Source of the DNA: Sorghum bicolor
Taxonomy: Eukaryota > Streptophyta > Magnoliopsida > Poales > Poaceae
Direction: 5' to 3'
NCBI RefSeq assembly: GCF_000003195.3
Contig: NC_012871.2
Coordinates: 55,295,802 to 55,359,801, forward strand
DNA: 64,000 bases
The translations under genes were made by a program, and so were the position numbers. A model generated the notes under the pieces. The model was not told where the DNA came from. It did not search any database and saw nothing but the letters and a program-made list of their open reading frames with translations. Positions 56,010 to 64,000 of the stretch are shown piece after piece. Every line of letters begins with the position of its first letter. The stretch's first letter is position 1.

Positions 56010-58257
56010 GATGCAGCGTAGTAGTAGTTCAAGGGATCAAGACAAATAGTTCAACGTCAACTGTGACTGACATCGAGCGTGTTAGACAGAAATAAGGATG
56101 AAATTGGAGTTCCTATCTATTTTGTATGTGTCCATAAGAGACACTAACATGGTTAATTGTAGATTTCGCAAAGGCGCAACTTGGCCAGTTACTCTTACCC
56201 GTAACAAGGTAACGAACCTATGTTCTGTTGACGTCATATAACATTTGGAATGAAGGATTGAAGCTCCCAGTTTCTTTCCAGGATTGAAGCTCTCAGTTCC
56301 TATGGAAAGGCTTCCTTTGGATCGAAGCTCAAAGTTTTTTGTGAAAGCCCCAGGTGCTCTCTTGTGCGGTCGACCGAGCCTGCTCACAATATGCCGCCAC
56401 GTCCTGCTCTTCCATTTCATCCTTAACTTGATTTCCAATGAAGCAGTAACCAGATCCAGGCAGATCAAACCAAACTAGATGACAAGGCAGAATGTAGCTA
56501 AAACATATGGGTTTCTCTAGAGAAAAAACTGCATGTACCTTATACTGGCTTCACACTCAACATTTTCTTTAATTAGTTTAGAGAAGTCATATGCCCAATC
56601 TTTTCTTTAATTACTTTAGAGTTACAGGTCTCGGATAGTCGTAACTAGAAGGCTTAAACACAGCTGTACTATAGTGTCCATGAATGCCCGTTGGACGTGA
56701 AATATTCCCTAGTACAAAAACAAAGATCCACCATTTGCTGCTCAACTAGCTAGGCGGGAACTGGGAACATAAGCAAAGAGCCAAAACCAGTCCAACAAAG
56801 GAAACAATGAAACGAAGTACAGTACTTGGACAATGAACATAGGCTTGTTAGATAAGAGATGTATATACCTATAAAAAAACACCAAATAGTCTATAATAAC
56901 TCTGCAAAACTCCCATACAAAAAATCAAAGGACTAATAAAAAGAAAACAAGGAACACAAATTAAATTTGCAAATTTTTTTTTAAAAAAAAAACAAGAATT
57001 GAAAGAGCGAAGAAAATTTTCAGATGAAACACAGAACAAAAACCCATGCGGGAACTTTACCAACAAGAGCTTATAACAACATTTATATCAGCACTAAAAT
57101 ATATTAACATCATTGATCACCGCTTTGCTACTACTTCAAACTGTATTTCAGACGATACATTACCAAGTATTTGAAGTATCCTTATTTTGAGGTCAAGATA
57201 CCCTACCTTAGAAAACAAGCATATTTAACCCTCTTGAATACACTCGGCACCCATGTGAGAGGTAAAAAAGTGTGATAACCCTATCAAAGGTAGGAGCACC
57301 ACATGTCCACATGAATGTCTTCACCAGCACCAGACATAAGCCTGAAGAAGTTTCAAAAAGAAGAACCAAGTTAGAGTTGTGATTACTCCCAGAGCTACAA
57401 AACGTTGAAAAATAACCACAATGGTGCTACAAGTACAAGCTGATCTGCATCAATGACTAGAGCAACTGACAAAAGTAAGATTCACTAATAGTGAACCAAG
57501 TCACTACTATGGCGGTGTTTTGTGAGATTTATAGGTATGTTTCTTTGCCTTATGTTGTAGATTATTATAATTTATATGGCATGGAAATATAGCTAAAATA
57601 CTTCATTAGAATCTCTTGAGAACAGTCATGAAAACATTCACAAGCAGAATAAGAACCAGATCCCAAGAAAGAAATGTGTATAGTGGCATGCAAACAGAGA
57701 GGTACCCACTACCCAGAGAAGTCAGTGATGTGAGCCATACTTTATCATAAATATTGGATATGGTGGGTAACAATTAATGATGTATCCTAAGAACTCCATA
57801 AGGTAATTGGTACCAACTACCACAATATCTCTGTGAATAGTTCGATCGGATGTGTGAAAATGATGTGGAGATTTTTCATAAACTACTCCAACAATATCAT
57901 AATTTCATTGAAATAAATAGAATAAATAAGCACAAAGTAGTGTTTTGACACATCCTGTGTTGGTTTCCAAAATCAGTAATTTAGTGATCAGACGCTCTAA
58001 TTACCAAAAAATTAGACTGATAGAAGCCAGACCAAAACTAAGCATGAACTAACCAAGAATGGCTTCTAAACACAGTTATCGTACAGGGTTAAAGATCAAG
58101 CACATGCAAAGTATGAGGGACAACAAAAATGATACAAATGGTGAGCAAAGATGCAAGGACAACATTAAAATTTGCAAATATACCAGGAAGGACATCAGAT
58201 TGAAGGATGGGAAGTAAGATGTACAGTACAACTGCCTCTGCTATCAGCCATGCCATA
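56010..58257. other. No gene recognised; may contain a 3'-UTR exon of NFS1
   Basis: No supported protein-coding frame; the 129-codon minus frame at 56468-56082 shows no family features. A small repeat, GGATTGAAGCTCYCAGTT, occurs near 56255 and 56281. A good splice acceptor (minus strand, ...CTTCTTCAG followed by GCTTATGTC near 57343) could belong to a 3'-UTR intron of NFS1. Confidence 0.4.
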
Positions 58258-58350
58258 TTTTCAACAATGCTATTTCAGTGAGAAGAAAACAGTGGCTATA
58301 TCTGGTCACATTCATATTGCCATTTTAGCCCATCACGATTCATCTGGCCA
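58258..58350. repeat. Diverged duplicate of 59336-59434
   Basis: TTTCAACAATGC...TCAGTGAGAAG...ACATTCATATT...CATTTTAGCCCATCA here corresponds to TTTCAACACTGC...CTGTGAGCAGC...CATTTTAGCTCATCA at 59336-59434, at roughly 80% identity by eye. A MITE sits at the end of this copy only. Confidence 0.65.
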
Positions 58351-58934
58351 GTGTTCTTAAGGTGCCAAGGTGTTCAAGCGGTCCTGGGCATCTACATCAA
58401 CAAAGAGGGGAGGGAGAAGGGGAACAGGTGCAGGAGAAGAACAGGATGGGAACAGGAGGCCAAGCAGCAGAAGCCTATACATCCCGGGAAGCTCTGCCAC
58501 TGTTGGCCGATGCAAACATCTGCCTGTTCAGCAGTGGCGGTGAATGATCTGGAAAGGGAATGGTAACTACAGCTAATGTGGATGGGGAGCAGCAGTGGTA
58601 ATTCCACTCAAGGGGCAAGGAAGCAGCAACGAGGAGGAGAGGCTGATTGGTGGGAGAGCACCTGAGGTTATAGACTGCTTAATTCACCATGGGAGGGGAG
58701 GGAGGGCTGCTTGGTGGGCTGGGTCAGTCTCCTTCCCATTCTCATTCCCATTTTCTCCTATTTTCTTCCATCCTTCTTTGCTGTTAGTTGCTATTGCTAG
58801 ACTGGTACGGCATCACCTCAACTTGCAGGTGCCAGCCTGCCAGGCATTGCCTAGGTGTTGTGAGGGGGGTGGGTGTTCACACCTCATTTCACCACCCTGA
58901 TACCACACCTCGCCTCACTGCCTTAAGAACACTG
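58349..58934. mobile_element. 586-bp MITE or foldback element with CAGTGTTCTTAAGG ends
   Basis: Left end CAGTGTTCTTAAGGTG and reversed right end CAGTGTTCTTAAGGCA form a 14-bp inverted repeat. The interior is GC-richer than the flanks and has chance frames only. The flanks show no convincing 8-bp duplication. hAT-like by its CAG...CTG ends. Confidence 0.6.
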
Positions 58935-59009
58935 CTAAAGCACGAACTATGTTCAGAACAAATCGTTAGTTAAATACCACACATTGTCAGGCTCAAAACT
59001 GTCACTGGT

Positions 59010-59193
59010 AGGTATAGGATATAGGATTAAACTAATATAGCATATGCGGATGAAGGCATGCAATTCATTGTTACTAGTACTTAGATTAGGACACTGGTAA
59101 GCATAGACAGGATGAATATGTAGGGTTGAAGTATTTAGTATATGTGGATGAAGGAATAAGTCATTGCTACTTGTATTCAGATAAGGGCACTGA
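59010..59193. repeat. Two-copy tandem duplication of about 90 bp
   Basis: Units near 59010-59098 and 59099-59193 share ATATG.GGATGAAGG, TCATTG.TACT, TA.TTAGAT.AGG.CACTG with moderate divergence. Non-coding. Confidence 0.6.
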
Positions 59194-59499
59194 TGACAGA
59201 CAACAGATCAATCAGGGACAGCAGGCTAATATTATTCTTACTGCTGACCCCATTCCTATGAAAGCAATGGCAAAATATAACATATGACAATGTTTAATCC
59301 AGTAGAACAAGTGGACTGGTATGACCTGGAACTATTTCAACACTGCAATTTCTGTGAGCAGCAAACAAAGGCCACATCAGGTCATGTGACTAGATCTTGA
59401 CATTTTAGCTCATCATGATAGGCACACTTGGCCTCAAAATTCTATTTGAAAAAAAAAAAGTAGGACCTGAGTTCGATAGAGATTTTGTATTTGAATCCT

Positions 59500-60345
59500 A
59501 CTCCCTCATTCCCAAATTATAGGTCACATTAGTTTTGTTCTAAGTTAAACTTCTCGAACTTTGACCAAGTTTATACTCCCTCGGTTTCAAAGTGTAAGAC
59601 ATCGTTTAGCTTTGTCCTAAAATCAAACTTCTCTATCTAGTGACCAAGCTTATAGTTACAACATCAAACTAGATTCATTAGATTAGATACAACATGAAAT
59701 ATATTGATCGTATTCGAGAAAAAAATGAAATATATTGATAATGTTTTATTTTTATACACAATGAAATTTATATGTTAATACTTTTTTTCTATAAACTAGT
59801 TAGAGAAACTTGACTTGCAACAAAGCTAAAACTACTTAAAGTATGAAACGGATGGAGTAGAAAATTGCACCAACATTTACATATGAAACTAGTTTCATTA
59901 AGTCCTCCATAAAATGTCTAGATACCCACAAAATGTAAATGTTAATATTTTTTTTCTATAAACTAGTTAGACAAGCTTGACTTGTGACAATGCTAAAACT
60001 ACTTACAGTTTGAAATGGATGGACTAGAAAATTGCACCAACATTTACATATGAAACTAGTTTCATTAAGTTCTCCATAAAATGTTTTGGTACCCACGAAA
60101 TGTAAATGTTAATAATTTTTTTTCTATAAACTTGTTAGATAAGCTTGGCTTGCGACAATGCTAAAACTACTTACAGTTTGAAATGGGTGGAGTAGAAAAT
60201 TGCACCAACATTTACATATGAAACTAGTTTCATTAAGTTCTCCATAAAATGCATGTAGATGTTAACCCATTTTTTGTAGAAAAGACTGGTCAAAATTAGA
60301 GAAGCTTGACTTAAGACAAAGCTTTTGAACAGAGAGAGCAAGTTT
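59500..60345. mobile_element. Stowaway MITE cluster with a tandemly amplified half
   Basis: A Stowaway element at 59576-59857 has ends CTCCCTCGGTTTCAAAGT and (reversed) CTCCATCCGTTTCATACT and a TA duplication on both sides. It sits in another Stowaway-like start (CTCCCTCATTCCC near 59500). From 59863 a unit of about 167 bp (AATTGCACCAACATTTACAT...CTACTTACAGTTTGAAATGG) is repeated at about 60029 and, diverged, about 60196. Its end resembles the 3' half of the 59576-59857 element, so the array looks derived from it. Confidence 0.7.
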
Positions 60346-60885
60346 GTACTAATTTGAATTAAGACCAAAAATCCCTTGAGCGTAGCCCCAAATAAACAAT
60401 CTCAAAGGCATTACAAAAATGGAATCTTGCCATATTTCTGGATGTGCACAGGCACTTGTTGAACTCTATTAATAAAAAACTTTTCAGCATAACCAGCAGT
60501 CAGGGTCTTAGATGCACGGTCTAGAGAATCTGATTTATTCTTGTTCCAAACTTTGCATTTAATGGAACAGAACAAGATCTTACTAAGTTACAGTTCTCCA
60601 GATTGATCAGAAGTTAATTTCAACATCATAGAGAAAGTATCTGATTCAAAGATGTATGCTCAGAACAAATCGCCAAAAAAACATTGTGCACATTATCTTT
60701 CACTCTAAATGTCATCAGATATGCTGAACGGGATATAACACGATTATTTTATCATGTGCTAGTAAACAAGGCACCATGACATCATCCCTTCTGAAAGAAA
60801 ACAGGATATAACAAAGAGCAGACAGCTAAGAGCCATATACCTACGTATGCGATCCGTGTACACTTTCAAGTGACCGAAATCTGCC
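60346..60885. other. 3' flank / possible 3' UTR of NFS1
   Basis: No coding frame. On the minus strand, 42 nt after the stop codon, the sequence ACGTAGGTATATGG offers a splice donor (near 60842), so the transcript may be spliced in its 3' UTR. Confidence 0.4.
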
Positions 60886-62244
60886 TCAGTGTTGTGACCA
60901 CTCGATGCTCTTGAGGTCAATGCCAGCCTTGGCCATCTCATAGAGTGGGCTCATGTCACGGAGCTTCTTCACCTGATGCACAGTAAGCTCAATTGCTCTG
61001 TCCACCTCTTCCTCAGTGGTAAAGCGACCGATGCCAAAACGAATAGAGGTGTGCGCCATATCCTCCTCCACTCCAAGTGCCCGCAGCACATATGAAGGCT
61101 CCAAGCTGGCACTAGTGCAGGCACTACCGCTTGACACAGCCACCTCCTTCAGACCCATCAGTAAGCTCTCCCCTTCAACATACGCAAATGACAAGTTGAG
61201 GTTGCCTGGGTAACGGTGCTCCATGCTTCCATTGATGACAACATCATCGACCTGCGCACGTATGCCATCAAGAAGCCTCTGCTGCAGAGCACTGACGCGC
61301 CTGTGGTCATAATCCATCTCTTGAGCAGCAATCTCACAGGCAGCCCCGAATCCAACAACAAGCGGCGTGGGCACAGTCCCACTGCGGATGCCACGCTCCT
61401 GCCCACCGCCACTCATCTGCGGTTCCACCCTGATGCGTGGGCGGCGGCGAAGGTAGAGGGCCCCCACGCCCTTGGGCCCATAAATCTTGTGGCCGGACAG
61501 GGACATGAGCCCAATCCCCATCCTGTTGACATCAATGGGGATCTTGCCCAGCGCCTGAGCAGCATCAGTGTGGAACGGCACGCCTTTCTCCTTGCAGATG
61601 CGGCCAATCTCCTCGAGCGGCTGGACGACGCCGATCTCGTTGTTGACGGCCATGACGGACACCAGGCCGGTGTCCGGGCGGATGGCGTCCTGGAGCTGCG
61701 CGAGGTCAACGAGCCCGTCCTTGCGCACGGGGAGGTAGGTGACCTCGAACCCTTCCTGCTGCAGGTACCTGCAGGAGTCGAGCACGCACTTGTGCTCGGT
61801 CTGCGTGGTGACGACGTGGCGGCGGCGCTCGCGGTAGAAGCGCATGACGCCCTTGACGGCGATGTTGTTGCACTCGGTGGCGCCCGAGGTGAAGAAGATC
61901 TCGCGCGGGTCGGCGCCGACGAGGGAGGCGACGCGGGCGCGGGCGTCCTCGACGGCGGCGTCGGACTCCCAGCCGTAGAGGTGGGTACGGGAGTGAGGGT
62001 TCCCGTAGCGGGAGAGGTAGAAGGGGAGCATGGCGTCGAGGACGCGCGGGTCGACGGGGGTGGTCGCCTGCATGTCCATATAGAGAGGGCGTCCCGAGAT
62101 GCGCACGCCCTTGACGGTGATAGCCTCCTCGTCCTCCCCCTCCGAGGACACCGCCGCAGGCGCGGCGGCCGTGGAGAGCGCGCGGGCGGGGACGCGGGCG
62201 CCGCGGCGGAGGAAGAGCGGGAGAAGGCGGCGGGAAAGGGCCAT
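60886..62244 (-). CDS. NFS1: Cysteine desulfurase, mitochondrial (NFS1)
   Basis: Intact single-exon frame of 452 codons from ATG 62244 (context GGGCCATGGCG) to TGA 60886-60888. This class V aminotransferase-fold enzyme uses PLP to remove sulfur from cysteine, giving alanine and a persulfide for Fe-S cluster assembly with ISD11 and the ISCU scaffold in mitochondria. The first ~45 residues are Arg/Ala/Leu-rich with few acidic residues until the SEGEDEE stretch, a typical presequence. Visible active-site elements: TQTEHK (His151, PLP stacking), HTDAAQ (Asp227), [10 protein letters not shown] (Lys253, Schiff base) and SSGSACTS (Cys376, catalytic loop), then the conserved C-terminal tail [14 protein letters not shown]. 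Length and order fit IscS/NFS1, not plastid NFS2/SufS. The GC-rich 5' half is normal for grass genes. It is the only evidently functional host gene here. Confidence 0.97.
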   Translation of the reverse strand: MALSRRLLPLFLRRGARVPARALSTAAAPAAVSSEGEDEEAITVKGVRISGRPLYMDMQATTPVDPRVLDAMLPFYLSRYGNPHSRTHLYGWESDAAVEDARARVASLVGADPREIFFTSGATECNNIAVKGVMRFYRERRRHVVTTQTEHKCVLDSCRYLQQEGFEVTYLPVRKDGLVDLAQLQDAIRPDTGLVSVMAVNNEIGVVQPLEEIGRICKEKGVPFHTDAAQALGKIPIDVNRMGIGLMSLSGHKIYGPKGVGALYLRRRPRIRVEPQMSGGGQERGIRSGTVPTPLVVGFGAACEIAAQEMDYDHRRVSALQQRLLDGIRAQVDDVVINGSMEHRYPGNLNLSFAYVEGESLLMGLKEVAVSSGSACTSASLEPSYVLRALGVEEDMAHTSIRFGIGRFTTEEEVDRAIELTVHQVKKLRDMSPLYEMAKAGIDLKSIEWSQH

Positions 62245-62510
62245 GGCGTGGGGTGGCGACCGGCGACGAGGGGGGTAGGGTTCAGGGGAGGGTTAGAGGT
62301 TGGGGGTGGGGGGGCGCCGCCGCTGAGCTCCCGTTTTGGCGGAGGGGCGATTTGGGAAATTGCTGATGAGAAAGGGGAAGGTGGGAGAGGAGGATATGGA
62401 CGAGCACGAACACGCACGACGCGCCGCGATGTGGCCATCCCATCCCATGTGGAAGCCGAGGGAGAAAGGGAAGTGGGTCACGCAACGCAACGCAACGCAA
62501 CGCAACGGCG
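62245..62510 (-). promoter_or_regulatory. NFS1 5' UTR and proximal upstream region with (CGCAA)5
   Basis: GC-rich leader sequence directly upstream of the start codon; no TATA box near, as for many housekeeping genes. A tandem pentamer ACGCAACGCAACGCAACGCA occurs at 62480-62505. On the plus strand the same area and NFS1 itself hold long frames (61216-62526) that are antisense artefacts. Confidence 0.45.
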
Positions 62511-62535
62511 GCTTATGTGGGGTTGAGCCTACGAG

Positions 62536-62810
62536 TAGGCATGAAAACGATACGGATATTTTCTAAACTTATTTAAGACCAAATTTGTTTAGAGGGGTTT
62601 AGATTTGTCCGTATCCGAGTCCGAATATCCAACATCCGATACCGTATCCGTATCCGAATACTTAAATCGTATATTTATGATGTCGACGTCCAATCGTATT
62701 TTATCCGACATGGTTGAGATTATCCGTATTCGGATCCGAATCCGACAAAAATATGAAAATAAATATAATATCAATGATATTTGTCCGTATCCGATCCGTT
62801 TTCATCCCTA
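62536..62810. mobile_element. hAT-like MITE with TAGGSATGAAAACG ends
   Basis: The left end TAGGCATGAAAACGATACGG and the reversed right end TAGGGATGAAAACGGATCGG form an inverted repeat; the interior is rich in CCGTATCCG/CGGATAC strings, a signature of an abundant grass MITE type. About 275 bp. No exact 8-bp duplication; the right junction abuts another repeat-like sequence (62811). Confidence 0.75.
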
Positions 62811-63262
62811 CAGGCCCGGCCCTGGGGGTTCGAGTTGTGCTTACGCACAGGGCCCTTGAAGCTTTGGGGCCCAATCCTAGGTATGTAAGCTATAGAGTGG
62901 TTAGCTCATAGGAAATATCAGGCGCGTAAAAAGAGTCAGTGATCTATCATGGCGTTCTCCTTCGTGTCTTCATCCTTGTGTCTTCGTGTCCACCTTCCAG
63001 CAGCGTAGTCATCGGTCGGCCGTGCGTATTGGCTACTCCTCTCGCTCGCTTCATAACTCCATTCCGGCATTCCCTGCCAAGCGAGTATGACACTACGGCT
63101 ATACGAGACATCCTTACGTCCATAGACGTGTTTAGGTAATGTGCCGTGCCCGGTAGCCCCTATTCCCCAAGCCCCTTTATTAATTGTTTAATCAATGTTT
63201 AGTTTATCTAATTGCCTTTGCCCCCCGTCGTTATTCTTTAGATTATAAAACTCAGATTCTAA
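62811..63262. other. No gene recognised; short repeat-like GGCCCGGCCCTG...CAGGGCCC start
   Basis: CAGGCCCGGCCCTGGGGG at 62811 and CAGGGCCCTTGAAGC near 62847 resemble the ends of a grass MITE, but its other limit is not clear. The remainder up to 63262 shows nothing. Confidence 0.35.
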
Positions 63263-64000
63263 CTAGGTAGCGTGCCCGTGCGTTGCTACGGGATAGCTAA
63301 CATTTTTTATTAAAAATACACGTATCGCACAATAAGATAATAATATTATAATAAAACTTAAATACCAGCTATAAAGTGATATTTATCTTAAAGAAGCAAA
63401 GTTTCTGAACTCAAACATAGTCACGGAGAGCATGATGCTATAAGTTCACAAATTCTACTTTATAGACCTTTCGGTGATACGACCAAGATAATGTTTAATA
63501 TCGGCAGGAAGATAGCTATTCCGTACCAAACCATGAGTATGTTGTGTAGTAAACCAATAATAGTAAGATATAATTTATTTATTTACAACAAAACACTCAA
63601 AATGTAATTATGCCATCATATAAATATGTATAGAACATCTCCCTGTAGAGTCTGATAAGCCAATTGAAAATACCTAAGAACAACAAATATAGAGATAGTG
63701 AGATATTATTTGTGCAAAACAATATGAATTACAAAAATACAATTATGAGTTAGTAAAGTAATGTTACCTCATCTATGGCGTTAGGACCTCCTTATATACA
63801 ATATTTTTTGTGAAAGTTCCATCTGTTGTTAGGGTCTTCTTATCCTTATCTTTTTTATTTAATAACGCATTCTTAGGCTTTTTCCCATGGTATTTTTTTT
63901 AGCATTTTTCTTCTCTATATTTTTTGCCTCCTCCTCTTGTGCCTCTGCATCAGCTGGTAGGGCCAGGATCTTAATATTTGTTCTTGATGTGGCTCTAGAC
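63263..64000 (-). mobile_element. Second Helitron, 3' end only, running off the window
   Basis: On the minus strand the sequence reads CCCGTAGCAACGCACGGG, a hairpin with a 5-bp CCCGT/ACGGG stem (63275-63292), then CACGCTACCTAG followed by T. This is the Helitron 3' signature (hairpin about ten bases before CTRR, insertion before T) and similar to the first Helitron's 3' end. The body extends to the right edge, is AT-rich and shows no recognisable Rep or helicase within the window. Confidence 0.7.

Noticed and set aside
56082..56468. Minus-strand 129-codon frame as a possible gene
   Set aside because: No domain, no splice or conservation signal; similar in length to chance frames around it.
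58595..58900. Plus-strand 101-codon frame
   Set aside because: Inside the 586-bp MITE; no family features.
61216..62526. Long plus-strand frame (436 codons) and a second minus frame (61413-62438) over NFS1
   Set aside because: Antisense and out-of-frame shadows of the GC-rich NFS1 gene; Arg/Ala/Gly/Pro-rich text without domains.
1..64000. tRNA, rRNA or organellar insertions
   Set aside because: No cloverleaf-like A/B boxes with paired stems, and no rRNA or plastid gene text was noticed; only PBS complements to tRNA ends are present.

Overview
The window is plant nuclear DNA from a grass (Poaceae; a panicoid such as a sorghum, sugarcane or Miscanthus relative is my guess, the species cannot be fixed from this). 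The reasons are LTR retrotransposons with grass-type layout, Stowaway, CACTA, hAT and Helitron elements, and one intact nuclear gene, the intronless mitochondrial cysteine desulfurase NFS1 (60886-62244, minus), with a GC-rich coding region. Nothing bacterial, organellar or viral was seen.

Layout. 1-5844: gene-free DNA with a hAT transposase remnant, a T-rich cluster of decayed repeats and a three-level DNA-transposon nest (Stowaway-like 4114-5566 > CACTA 4294-5449 > hAT MITE 4513-4658, the inner two with exact target-site duplications). 5845-42361: one minus-strand Ty1/copia element of SIRE/Maximus type (about 13.2 kb of its own sequence, TSD GACAA) split by two later insertions: a Ty3/gypsy element of Tat type in pol (14890-27258, TSD CCTTT) and a second gypsy-type element without recognisable RT in gag (28127-39040, TSD TCCTC), whose 5' LTR holds a 2.6-kb non-autonomous LTR element (28517-31132, TSD CCTAC). 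All four junction pairs were read directly.

42362-44804: MITEs and an LTR relic. 44805-53559: a full-length but mutated Helitron (minus) with Rep-helicase, upstream ORFs and an unidentified GC-rich, possibly captured segment. 53560-60885: MITEs, a long (TA)n tract with two copies of a palindromic element, a lectin-receptor-kinase pseudogene, an 86-nt near-perfect hairpin, and Stowaway-derived tandem repeats. 60886-62510: NFS1 and its upstream region. 62536-64000: a hAT-like MITE and the 3' end of another Helitron running off the window.

Most unusual: the young Tat-type element carries, antisense to gag-pol, a six-exon reading frame (25915-22650) that can be spliced in silico without a break into about 944 codons: a plant mobile domain, a proline-rich linker and a coiled coil. 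The same element is saturated with the hexamer GCCGAT/ATCGGC in LTRs, sense genes and antisense gene alike. Most genes in the window serve transposable elements; NFS1 is the only host gene that looks functional.
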